64,000 bases of DNA, taken from positions 16,672,177 to 16,736,176 of the forward strand of contig NC_092659.1 of assembly GCF_032118995.1 (NCBI RefSeq). Reading direction: 5' to 3'. The position numbers and the translations under genes are program-made. Source of the DNA: Asterias amurensis (Eukaryota > Echinodermata > Asteroidea > Forcipulatida > Asteriidae). The notes below the pieces were generated by a model. The model was not told the DNA's origin. It ran no database searches and saw only the letters and a program-made list of their open reading frames with translations. Shown piece after piece: positions 1 through 19,300 of this stretch (position 1 is its first letter; each line of letters opens with the position of its first letter).

Positions 1-7742
<7,742 letters not shown>

Positions 7743-7866
7743 CTTGCTTTAAAAAAAGACAAACCTTACAAGGAAAAGTGGAATATTCAGAGCACAAGTA
7801 AGACAATTTTCTGGATTCTGAACTATTGTTCGCTGCACACAAATTTGCTGTCAACAAAACAAACGT

Positions 7867-7875
7867 GGCGCGAAA
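7867..7875 (-). promoter_or_regulatory. E2F-type site upstream of MCM7
   Basis: GGCGCGAAA on the plus strand reads TTTCGCGCC on the gene strand, a match to the E2F/DP consensus TTTSSCGC. It lies about 125 bp upstream of the MCM7 start codon. MCM genes are known E2F targets at G1/S in animals. The match is seen; binding is inferred. Confidence 0.6.
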
Positions 7876-7881
7876 CGTAGT

Positions 7882-7887
7882 CACGTG
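7882..7887. promoter_or_regulatory. E-box CACGTG near the MCM7 promoter
   Basis: Canonical CACGTG (MYC/MAX or USF type), 7 bp from the E2F-like site and 140 bp upstream of the MCM7 ATG. A six-base match can arise by chance; its position beside the E2F site is what makes it worth listing. Confidence 0.4.
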
Positions 7888-8689
7888 GTAAATTAAATGC
7901 CCGACCCGCGAGATCGCTGGTAAACATTGTTCTGTGCACCAGATATAGGGTGAGATCGCGGGTACCAGTATTTCACTTGGCATTGTGAAAAGAAAGTCTT
8001 GTTTGCGGTCGGCTGCTTGTTATATTTTTGTTTAAAGGTATTATTATGTGGAGTTTTAAAAACTCTACACCTCCATGATATAACCATTAATCGTAAAATA
8101 TTGTCCTACATACTGTATACTGCCGAACTTCGTGTGTCTATGATATCCCAATAAAAATCACTGACAAATTATGTTTGTGTTTTCATGGAAACTGCATCAA
8201 TAATGGGAGGGGGAGCACACGTCAGTTAGGGGTTGAGGGGGGGGGGGGTAAGAAATTGCACGTACCACTTGTTCTATGCATTTTGGTTGGAGAGATGCAA
8301 GGTGCATTCTGAAAACAAAATAATAATCCAACTCTTTGAATAATTTTTATCACACAAAGTGTGAATTCTTATGTACAATTAAGATACGGAAACAAATAAC
8401 TCTGAGCTTCCATCAATTTTATTTCACTTTCTGACTGAAGTTCTAATGAACGAACTTCACCTACGACAACAACTGATTCAGTAACAGATCTTAATACCAC
8501 ACTGGCCAATAACTTAAGTCCACACTTTTAAATAAATAATATAATTATTTGGTCTCTGAATTTATTTTACAGTTATTTATATCACAGTCAGCTCAACGCC
8601 CTCCAAAAACACCTAGCATGTCATGTTTCCTTAGGTCTTACAAAACATACTCGAGTTCTGCATGGCCCCAAGTCATCAGAGTGTGTGTT

Positions 8690-9240
8690 CGAATCCCAGT
8701 CATGACATTTGCAGGCCTCCAAATAACCTACAGCACGCACAGCGATTTCCATAGACCTTTTCGCCGCTTTTCGCAAATACCCATTGTGCAAGCGCCAACA
8801 GTTGAATGAGGTGCATGCTGGTCTAGCTAGGGATCGAACTTGATCGCTCACTAGACCAGCATGCATCTCATTCCTTGCCTAAAGCATGCATAAGTATTTT
8901 CGAAAAGGTCTATGCTGCCCTGTTGTTTTGGCTGTGGTGCCCCTCTGCAAGGTTCCATTGCAAACTTAGATTTTTCCCCCCAAGTGTCTCTTACCAGAGG
9001 AGAATTGCTGCAAGAGCCTATTTCAAGGCCTGTATTTATGTGTCTGAATGTGGTTTCGAATACCAGTCATGACATTTGCAGTCCTTGAAATAGCCTACGA
9101 CACCCACATTCCCACAGCAATGCTGTGGTGCCCCGTGCTTTTGAAGTGGTGTCCTCTGCAAGGTTCCAATGCAAACTACGAGGGGAAAATTGTTATGCCC
9201 CCTTCAAGAGCAAATTTCAAGGTCTGCATTTGTGTCTGAC
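8690..9240 (+). repeat. Tandem GTGGTGCCCC repeat carrying a nested palindrome
   Basis: About two tandem units beginning GTCATGACATTTGCAG and running through GCTGTGGTGCCCC and CCCTTCAAGAGCAAATTTCAA. The first unit is interrupted by a 163-bp palindromic insert (8751-8913). Single modules occur at 3975-4055 and on the minus strand near 31040-31150. Confidence 0.6.
8751..8913. mobile_element. Palindromic element nested in the tandem repeat
   Basis: The ends ATAGACCTTTTCG and CGAAAAGGTCTAT are exact inverted repeats. The centre has a second inverted pair, ATGCTGGTCTAG and CTAGACCAGCAT (about 8815-8862). The flanking repeat can be aligned across it, so it inserted after the repeat formed. Confidence 0.7.
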
Positions 9241-9578
9241 AGCAAACATTTACCCATTAATTGCTTCTCTTCACCCAAGTGTATACATGGGAACATGCAA
9301 GGACATGGATTGTAATGGATGAACCCCTGAGCGCTGATAATTAGCAGCATGAGTTCGGTCACTCCAGAGAGTTGAACAAGTTTGTGGATTGGTTTGCCTT
9401 TAAAAAGAAATAATGCTGTTTTTTGTTTTTACTGTGAACAAAAAATCACAGGTGTATTACTCAGGTGGGATTTTGAACCCACAAACTTTGCCAATCAGAG
9501 TAGTCAGAGCTTATACACACATCGGTGTAAGGGTACACCAAATAATATTCTTCATCCCCGATGCAAAATTAACACCCA

Positions 9579-9966
9579 TTAGACCCCTCTGTTACCCGTT
9601 TGGTAACATAGTAGCCTTGCTCAAGGCAGTCGCATTATTCGCTCCGAAAAGACGCAGCTGTAAACCCACCCGCCGTATACCCTGTGCATGGTGTGTGCGA
9701 TCACACCGAATGACCAACCCGTATACACACTGTCACATCGCACGAATACTGTTCACACAAGTCATCGCACTCGTACACCACTAACCGCATGCGGAGGCCG
9801 TCATGCGGATAGTGTACGGGGGCATCGTGTCGTGCGATGTTACGCACAGTGAATACGGGTGGGTTTTACGCACAGTGAATACGGGTGGGTTTTTATACAG
9901 CGGCGGTCTTTTTTCGGAGTGAATAATTCGACTGCCTTGAGCAAGGCTAGTAACATAGGGGTCTAA
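9579..9966. mobile_element. TIR element, ends TTAGACCCCT / AGGGGTCTAA
   Basis: Inverted ends extend inward through GTAACATAG...CCTTGCTCAAGGCAGTCG and CGACTGCCTTGAGCAAGG. Near the right end a 26-bp segment (TTTTACGCACAGTGAATACG...) is present twice in tandem (about 9841-9892). No transposase ORF. Confidence 0.75.
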
Positions 9967-10201
9967 CAGACGATTAAATTATATATCTTTGCCAAACAAT
10001 AACTTTGGGGAAAGATATACATGCACCAACGGCTAACTAAATGTATGAGGCGCTTCAAAATATGGTAAAACAATTTGATGAAGTTCATAATACTTGCAAT
10101 AAAGACCTTATACAGTTCTGCCGTCGCTTTCCCAAACTCTTCCTAATACTTAGGATTAATCTTAGAACTAAGGACGTCTTAAAGTTCCATATCCATAGAT
10201 C

Positions 10202-10571
10202 TTAAAGCCATTGGACACTTTCGGTAAACAGTATTGTCCAAGGCCCACACTTCGTGTATCACAATTTATATATCAAATAACAAACCTGTGAAAATTCATT
10301 CAATTGGTCATCGAGAAAATAACGAGAAAACCCACCCTTGTTTCCGCACGTTTCGCCGTGTCATCATGACATGTGTTTAAAATAAATCCGTAATTCTCGA
10401 TATCGAGAATTGATATTGTTTTAATGTTTTCTCAAAAAGTAAAACATTTCATGGATTAATATTTCAAGAGTAGTCTTTCACCATTACCTTCTGTAAACTC
10501 TGGAAGTTATTTGTAAATCTGTGAACTTTTAAAAAAACAAATTCTGTTCCGAAAGTGTCCAATGGCTTTAA
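10202..10571. mobile_element. MITE-B copy (TTAA, ends AAGCCATTGGACAC)
   Basis: TTAA-flanked with inverted ends AAGCCATTGGACACTTTCGG and CCGAAAGTGTCCAATGGCTT... Further copies lie at 49622-49832 (internally deleted) and 56743-57118. Shared interior includes CTTTCACCATTACCTTCTGT. Confidence 0.85.
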
Positions 10572-10970
10572 CTCCTAACTCGAGTTAGTAATAATCCTAG
10601 CAATTCATTAAATCGGCATAAAAATATTACATTTTCATATCACACAAATTAGCTCAGTAAGTTTCTGTGTAATAGATTACAGTTGTTAAGGAGTCTGTTG
10701 CATTTATAACAATACATTTATTGACTTTGGGCAATTGGCATTGCCCAAATAATTTTTGAAAGTTTAAAAAATCACACAACTGTTTTGAACAATTGCAATT
10801 CATAAGTATAATATGAAATTGTTAAGAAATAAAAATGTGCGTTACGATGACATATTAATATCAATTACATAGACAAGTATTAATCTGTTTTAGTTTTAAA
10901 ATGTCAAATAGAATACAAACAAGCACATGATCCCCTTTGTAAAGATCACATCATGTTATTATTAAACAAG

Positions 10971-11332
10971 TTAAAGGAACACGTTGCCTTGGATCGGACG
11001 AGTTGGTCTATAAAAAGCGTTTGTAACCGTTTGTTATAAAATGCATATGGTTGGAAAGATGTTTTAAAAGTAGAATACAATGATCCACACATATTTGCCT
11101 CGAAATTGCGTGGTTTTCCTTTTTTCTTTGCGAACTAACACGGTCGGCCATTTATGGGGAGTCAAAAATTGACTCCCATAAATGGCGGACTGTGTTTGTC
11201 GAGTGATACTTGTGTGGATCATTATATTCTACTTTTAAAATATCTTTCTCATCATATGCATTTTATAACAAACGGTTACAAACGCTTTTCAAAGACCAAC
11301 TCGACCGATCCAAAGGCAGCGTGTTCCTTTAA
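10971..11332. mobile_element. MITE-C, near-perfect 360-bp palindrome with TTAA ends
   Basis: The left arm TTAAAGGAACACGTTGCCTT and right arm ending GCGTGTTCCTTTAA mirror each other over about 160 bp each, meeting at a centre near 11160 (GACTCC...GGAGTC around a short loop). A left half copy is at 35032-35203. Confidence 0.85.
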
Positions 11333-12173
11333 CATCAGTTGTTGGTTACACAATTATTCGTTTCAATATTTCCTGATAGAGGGTAGAGATTCCCAATATG
11401 AATTATTTGCACTGGCTGGTACTGCATACACCTTAGGGGTTGAGTACTCAAAGTTTCTAAGTGCTCAACAATTACCTTATATTAGTAGTAGTATTATTAA
11501 TTTTGAAAATAGCCGTCTCTGACCTGATGCTAAAAAAAGAAGCTAGGTACCCGGATCAAATTTCACTAACATATGCGTGTGTACGTGTCCAAGTTTTGTT
11601 TACAACCATATCGATGGTACTACCTGTGCAGTTTGTTGCGCAGATTAGTGTACGTGGTGATTTTGCAAGTTGTGGAAAGTTTGTCCAACATCCAGGGTTT
11701 TATTTTTAGCAAAAGTGACTATAGTGCGGAGTGCAATTAAAATACACATGATATTGACTATAATTGAAATCAAACGAAGATAGAACAGAATGGAATGTGG
11801 TGAGAAAAAAACATAACAGTTCCTATATATTTTGCATTGCAAACCATTTAACAAATTTTGCTAAATGGTTACTTTCACAAAATTTAAACATTTGTTTTCT
11901 AACATCTGAGTAATTACACATCTTGATTTTCAACTCTGGGAAAAGGGAAAAAGTCATCTACAGAGAAAATTAACTCGGCCTTCAGAAATCCTAAGGACTA
12001 CCTCCCAAACAATGGCAATAGAACCTTCCTAAGAATTATGAAAAACTTCAATACACGTGTGAAACACTTTTGTATGAGTTTGGGGTGTACCATAAGTTAA
12101 CCTGCTTCATAATTCTAGGGACTTTTTCCAAACCTCAACCAAGGCTCTGCCTCAAGCTCCCAGCTACAATTGA

Positions 12174-12471
12174 TGCTCCGGATCAGGCATGGGCTCCGGA
12201 TCAGGCTTGGGCGCCGGATCCAGCTTGGACACTGGATCCAGAGCCCAAGCCTGATCCGGAGCCCAAGCCTGATCCGGAACCCAACCTGATCCGGAGCCCA
12301 AGCCTGATATGGAGCCCAAGCCTGATCCGGAGCGAGCCCCAGCCTGATACAGAGCCCAAGCCTGATCCGGAGCCCAAACCTGATCCGGAAACCCAAGCCT
12401 GATCCGGAAACCCAAGCCTGATCCGGAGCCCAAGCCTGATCCGGAGCCCAAGCTGAATCTGGAGCCCAAGC
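12174..12471. repeat. 18-bp minisatellite with internal strand switch
   Basis: Unit GCCCAAGCCTGATCCGGA. From about 12232 to 12471 it runs on the plus strand in some 13 copies with variants. The first about three units (12174-12230) are the reverse complement. All long open frames here (Pro/Asp/Glu-rich on plus, Leu/Gly/Arg-rich on minus) are products of the repeat length being a multiple of three. Confidence 0.85.
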
Positions 12472-12738
12472 AAAGGTTTCAAAAAGACCAAAGGTTTTTC
12501 TATATTTGGAGTGACCTTGAGATTCTGCAAAACATTGGGAAATGTAAAGAGATTAGTTGTTGAGAAACTAACAATCAATTGTTAGTGGCCTGAATAGAAT
12601 CACCTCAACTAGATCAACTGCATTGTGAATTTTGTTGACGTGAGTTTATCATAATTGAGTTAACATTTACTTTACTGTCAGAAATCTTTGGGGTTTGCTG
12701 GTCTTAATTTTACTATTTACAATTACCGTCCCAACAAT

Positions 12739-12930
12739 GGCCCAATTTCATAGAGCTGCTTCAAGCACACAAAGGAGCTAAGCACAAAACATTTTTGCTG
12801 ACCAGAATAAGGTCACAAACAAAATATTTTGCCATCTGTTTCATCTATGACTGGTATCCTGCTTATTTATGCTTAGCAGGAAATCGATAAGCAATAATGT
12901 CTGCTTTAGTAGCTCTGTGAAAATTGAGCC
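12739..12930. mobile_element. Palindromic MITE-F copy (degraded)
   Basis: GGCCCAATTTCATAGAGCTG at the left and AGCTCTGTGAAAATTGAGCC at the right. Related complete copies are at 15886, 19232, 20649, 38977 and 51532. Confidence 0.65.
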
Positions 12931-13179
12931 ATGAGCTTAAATTCATGAAGTTGTCAAACAGAAACACTCGCTTAGCATAAAATAATCTCCCTTACCAAAA
13001 ACAGAGTACCAGCCATTAATGTAATGTATACTGTTCTTTGGCTGATTCCTGCTAACTTTTGCTTAGCATGAACAATTTGCTAAGCACCGTTTCTGCTTGC
13101 CAGCTTTATGAACTTGGCCCTGCACATCGATGAGAATCATACTAGTAGGGCGAGGAACCCAACTACACAATGGGTAAAA

Positions 13180-13185
13180 TTTATT
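13180..13185 (-). terminator. Candidate poly(A) signal of TMEM164
   Basis: TTTATT on the plus strand is AATAAA on the gene strand, about 175 bp downstream of the TMEM164 stop. It would give a short 3' UTR. The hexamer is common in AT-rich DNA, so this is only the nearest plausible site. Confidence 0.35.
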
Positions 13186-13359
13186 TAAGAGTTGAGAGAC
13201 ATTCTTTGATGCTCTGTGGCACGAGGTATGTCTGCTGCCACCTAGCAAACTTAAGTCTCCATTCTCCGTACTTGTACACCGACAAGCCAACATGTGATGC
13301 ACACAAACAACCATACAATATGGACCACCAACCATCCAATATTGATGCAGTGCCTGCTA

Positions 13360-16300
13360 TCAGTTATCTTTACTAATATCACCATTCACCGGGTCAGGAG
13401 CAACTGGCAGAATCAGCCTCATAATACCGGTGTAAATTTTCAAATGTACGGGCAGTAATAAATGCTGATGAACGAGAGCACACATACGATACCATGACCC
13501 GTGGAAAGGGTCGGTCAGCGCCGGACAAAGCATGTTGTTTAGGTTGACCTCAAGATACTGAAAAACAGAACCAGAAACATTACCAGTTATTAACATTAAA
13601 AAAAAAATGGTATAAAGCCTGACAGTTCGACACAGCAGTCTTTCTAAAAGGCTTAAAGGTGCCTTCTCGTTGGTTAAAGCAGTCTGCGACAGCTAATTCT
13701 ATTTTCTCAGTTAACAAAGTCGATAAATTAGAGCATTTTTCTTAAGCTGCTTCTAAAATGGTCAAAAGCAAAGTTACTAATCATAACCAGTGGTAACAGC
13801 AAGCAAAGCAACTTTTAGTTATCCTCTAGCCAGAAGTTGTTAAAATCCAAAATTAAAGGTAATGCAGAAAATTGTGCATGGTTTTCCACCATTTTCTGCT
13901 GACTCACACAACAGAGATTGATTGAATGAGCGTGGGCGAATTCTGCGTGGAGCATTTCAACCAATCGAGGGCGTTCATTTTTATTGTTTTTGTTTTCGTT
14001 TTCGGGGCCCATGTGACGTGGCCTTAAAGGCCCGGTCCCACTGCAGCATTAACGATAACGATAACGATAACGACGCAAAGAGAACGTATTCCATTGGTTG
14101 AATGAGCGTGTGCGTATTCTGCGTGGAGCAATTCAACCAATAGAACATGTTCTCTTTGTGTCGTGATTGTTAGTGTTGCGTTATCGCTGCAGTGTGACTC
14201 GGCCTTAAGCCCACATTTTCACAGTTTTGTTATTTCATATGTAAGGTTGATCAGGAAAATTGAAATCAAGATTGAAGAAAACATGAACACTGTGACTATT
14301 TTGTCAGTTTTACCTAAGAACTTAAGAACTTTCACTGTTTTTACGAGTTTGACCTCAAGGAAATACTCACCATGCCAACAAACTGCAGAGGAATAAAGTG
14401 ATAGACAAACTGAGCTCCTGTACTGAACATACACCATGAGAAGTTAAGCAGCGGTTCACAGGTGTAGGCTCCTAATAAAAATTTAAACAATTGAGATTCA
14501 AATATAAACCTTGAAACCTTGACATAGAATGACATAAATGTGGTGAAAGAGGAGGTCCTTTAAGAAGAAAAAAAAAACAGTCATGAATTTTGGTCTTTGG
14601 AAGAAAGTTGCAACATGCTATCCAATAGACCTTTATCATGGCGCAGCCATCTTGAATTTTTTCCAGTGACCAAACCGAGTAACCAAACCAGTAACCAAAC
14701 AGAGTTAACCGAATTTCCTGTAACCAAACCGAGGCTGTAAGAACAAAATAGTCTGGTTCCTAGTTGCAAAATGATTATTACCATTCATTATTGTTATTGG
14801 ATACAAGGAACATGACCAAGATGGAGACAGCATGATAAAGGCCTATACAAGGGCTGATCTATGTGTGCTTATGGTGTATATATGCTTTCATAGACTTTCA
14901 GACTATTCAATCATAAGTTTTCTGAGGTCAAAACAAGAAATTGGAAATCAGACTAAACTAGGAAGAAAATCATGCCTGAAAAAAGGCCTTGCAAAGAACA
15001 AAGTATCAGCCCTGCAGTGGGCCGATTTCACAAAGGTCTCCCTTATATTGGAAAATTTCAAAGTCACACTTCCAGGAACCAATCCAAACACATATATGGA
15101 AAGTTTACGTCAATGCAGGTTTATCCAATGAAATCATTGTATCCAATGAAAGCTTGGGCTTTGGATTCGGCTTCAGGCTCCGTTCTCTTGCCTGAAGCCC
15201 TGAGCGCCTACGCAAAGCACGCACTGCAATTGTCTTTAACAACCGCGGGGCCAAGCTAGCCTGAGCAGAATCCAAAGCCGAAGCCATGGTTTTGAAAAGG
15301 GTCTGTGTTGAAACCAATACCTGTCTTTATCCTTGTGAATGTAGACAGGGGACCAGTCTATAATGAAGACAGGTGACCAGTCTATAAACTCACCTCCTTG
15401 ACTCATTAAGAATGGTGGGATAATAATGTAGATGAGGATGTGCTGGACCCAGTACCACTCCACTTCACAGGACAACTACAGAATATTAAAAAAAACCATG
15501 AAATTATCAGCGAGAAAGAAACTGTCACATTCAGCTTTTTCATCTTGGTGAGCTACAATGGGGTCAATTTTATAGTGCTTCATTTCCTACCATTCCATAT
15601 TTTCTACTTACAAATCTAGTGTTGAGAACTGGAAAGATAATTGCTAAAAACGGACCACTCAGCATCGACATGAGAAATCGGAACACTACTAAAGTCATCT
15701 TGCTGGGAGGCATCGCTAACAGAAAGATCTGTGTAAAAAAAAGACGAAGGAGAAAACCAAATCATTTTTTATATTGACCAAGTCACCATGTTTAAATGCA
15801 GTGTGACTGATTAGCGACCTGTGAACCAATTAGGCTACCGGAGCTGCATGTTCCTCAGGAATTGAAATTGTTTTGGGATGCTTAGGGCCCAAAGAACAGG
15901 ACCCATAGAGCTGCTAAGCAAACAAATTTGCTTAGCATGAAATTTCTTCCTTGATAAAAAGAGGATTACCAACCAAATTTCCATTTGTGCCATATTGCTT
16001 GTTACTGGTATTCAGGTGTTGTTTGCTTATATAATCCTGAAAATCAAATGGAAATTTGGTTGGTAATCCTGTTTTTATCAAGGAAGAAAATGTCATGCTA
16101 AGCAAATTTTTGTGCTTAGCAGCTCTATGAAATTGGGCCCAGGGCTAATACTATTGAAAAGCCTACTTATCTTAAAAAAGAATACACACAAACCCAGGCG
16201 ACCCCCTGGGGCATTCCCTGGCAGGCAAAATTGATTGTTTGGGAAGCATACCCCAATTTATTCAGATTTTTTGAAAATTAGTGTTCAACTAAAAATGTTT

Positions 16301-19300
16301 TTGAGATACACATAATTATGCTGTCTCCTTTTTTACAGCTGATAAAAACGGTCATCTCAAAAATAAAGTGCAATTTTTAGCCTATTTTTTTTATAGATGC
16401 AATGATGTTGAATACAACCTCATTTCAGAAGGAAATGTCTCACAAAAAACTCTGGCTACATGGCAGTTAACGGTTGTATGGCTTCTGACTGGCACCCCCG
16501 AACAAAGATATTGACAAAATAGGGACACCGCCAATATAGGGCTAGATAGCTCAGTTGGTAGAGCGCCGGCACGTTAATCCGGAGGTCATTGGTTCGAATC
16601 CCACTCTAGTCAATTCTTTGTTCAACCCCAAAAATCATTTACAAATTTACCCAGTCAGTTTCCCTTGTTGTTTATATTGATATTTGAAACAAAAAGTTGC
16701 ATCCCCTTAAGGTGATCCCCTGGCTGCCGCTTCCCAGGTTGTATCGTAATTTGGGTGTGATCCCTGGCTGCATGGCAGTTAACGGTTGTATGGCTTCTGA
16801 CTGGCACCCCCAAACAAAGATATTGACAAAATAGGGACACTGCCAATATAGGGTTAGATAGTTGGTCGTTGGTTCGAATCCCACTCTAGTCAATTCTTTG
16901 TTCAACCCCAAAAATCATTTACAAATTTACCCAGTCAGTTTCCCTTGTGGTTTATATTGATAAAAAAAACCTCATCAAACAATGTGAAATATTTCTCAAA
17001 AAACCTTTACACTATCTAAAGCTGAGTGTAGGCTTCTATCCAAAGGTTTTTTTGGTTCTATCCAAAGGTTTTTTCGGTTCTATCCTAAGGTTTTTTGGTC
17101 ATTAATTTCAAGAATGATTACCAAATGTATAACCTTCCTTTTAATTACTTTTCTCAACGTTCCCAATCCAATTACATCCTTCCATCCTCTCTGAGCCTTT
17201 TGTTCACAGTCAAGGTCACTTTATGTCGATTAATAATTAGTGGCAAAGAAATGTTGATGATCTACACGGGGTTGAAACACAAAAGCCATTGAAATTACAA
17301 ACACTGTATGAAGGCATAACAAATGCATCCCAACGTTACAAAGGTATGTTATTATTGTAAACTGCAATGGTTTTGGAAAAAAAAACATGTTTAGCGTCCA
17401 CCTTTTTGAAAAAAAAGGGAGGGCCCTTTTTTTTTTAAGCAAAATGACCGCCCGACACATTTTTGAAGAGATTGTTAAAATATATCCTTCCTTTTAAAAT
17501 ATATCCTTTCTTCATGAAAAAGAAAGAAAAAAAGGAGGTTCAGCCTCTAAAAAGAAAGCGGGGCGGAGACGCTAAACATGTTTTAATTTTTATTTGGCCT
17601 CATGACAGTGGGTTTGCACAGCCAGTTGCCTACATTCGGTTCGAACACACAGTATACCCATACACCCACTCCCCCAGCCTAACACAAAGTGTACAACCAC
17701 TTGTGTTTTTATTTATAAATACAAGACGTGAATTTTGAGAACTTCTTGAAATTTGAACCAGGCCTGGTTTGTTCAAACCCTGCTATTAATAAATTTGTCT
17801 TTGTTTAACCCAAGATAACAACAACTTTACCCACTCGATCAGTCTCCCTTGTGGCTTATTATTTGAAATTTGAGCCCTGTACAAACACACAATGGTTCTG
17901 AAATTTGTAGCTCAATTTGAATAAGAGTTCATTGTTTGACAGTGTTGGTTTATTATAAGATACCATTCTTTGCACAATCAGATGGTCCTATTTGATAACA
18001 CTATCATCAGATGGGTACTGAACTAGAGTCACCCCATACATTAGAGGATTTGAGTACTTTTTCTCAAAAACTACAGCTCACCTTAGCAAGTAAAATTTTA
18101 AGGGAATCTTTCTCCTATCATTATCTTCAAACTGTGTGAGTTTAATGTCAATCTGTGGACATTGTATTTTGTGCTCTACAAAAAGTACGCAGACCCTTGA
18201 ATGCAATTTGTTTTGGCTCAAGTTTGTAAATTCATACTCTTTGAAATGGATGCATTGATTGATTTGTAAGTTACACACTAAATGAGATGAAACTTCAGGG
18301 CTTGAAGTACACACTGGAGTGGAACCCCGGCCTCTTGGGCTAGCTCAGTGGTCTAGTGGATTGTTATTATTATGATTATTTAGTCGGCCATTTCACAAAG
18401 TACAATAACTGTACACTGTGTATTGCAAATAACATTTTAGTTATATAGAGTTAATGGCCTGATATTTCAACCCTAGCAGAGTCTTCCTCAAAGGCTAAAT
18501 GCCAACACAACACATATCCAAGCCAGAGTCCAACAATTTGATGCAGAGTGACAAAGGAGAACAGGAACTTGGCTGATTGAGGCGACACATTAGCCAAAGT
18601 GCCCAGTTGGCATTTTTTCTTTTCTTTTTTAAACCAGATCCTTCCATAAGAGTTGGGCTGATGTACAACTCTAGAACCCAGTTCAAACCATGACGGGGAC
18701 ACTATATGGATTGGGTTTTTATCCCTACTTCGTGTACTTGATTGCGATGGCTTTATCTGTCAGAATAAATCTCCCACATAACTGAAACTTCCTCGGGAAA
18801 GCACTGAGTATACAGTGCTTACACACATCGGTGTATATGGGTAAAAAAACAAAACTATTATTCTTTATCCCCGATGCAAATTTAACATTGCTGCCAAAAC
18901 ATAGGATTCAAACTGCCTCTAGCTACCTCGGTATTCTAGTTGGTAAGACACTGCTCTAGAATTGCAAGGGTCGTGGGATCAAATCCCACTGGAGTATTAA
19001 CATGCCTGTGATATTTTTTCACAGGACTCGGTGTATGGGAAAAAAATAAAAAATTGTTATTCTTTTTTCCCGATGCAAATTTAACATTTCTGAAACTTCC
19101 TTCCTTAATATATTCTCTCCATGGTGTCCTTGGTCAGTATCCTGAATAAACTTGCTTTTCTGAGAATCCTCAGTGGCTTCAAAACCGAATAACAAATAAC
19201 TAAACCACGACTTACAATGACTTACAAACAAGGCCCAATTTCACAGAGCTGCTAAGCACAAAAGTTTCCTTAGCATAAGCATGTAATTTCTTCCTTGATT

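Larger units (their letters stand above)
7743..13359. other. Intergenic region between MCM7 and TMEM164
   Basis: I see no host gene here. The first ~250 bp hold the MCM7 promoter and 5' UTR. The rest contains a poly-G run near 8238-8249, tandem copies of a GTGGTGCCCC-type repeat (8690-9240) with a nested palindromic element, a TIR element (9579-9966), two TTAA MITEs (10202-10571 and 10971-11332), an 18-bp minisatellite (12174-12471) and a palindromic MITE (12739-12930). The longer open frames are repeat-derived or lack recognisable similarity. Confidence 0.7.

Noticed and set aside
12070-12578. Overlapping open frames of 93-125 codons coding Pro/Asp/Glu- or Leu/Gly/Arg-rich repeats
   Set aside because: They are read-through of an 18-bp minisatellite on both strands, with no conserved protein, start context or splice sites.
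16540-16611. Possible functional tRNA with GTT at the anticodon
   Set aside because: The T-stem is mismatched, position 33 is C, and the block recurs with a SINE tail in several places.
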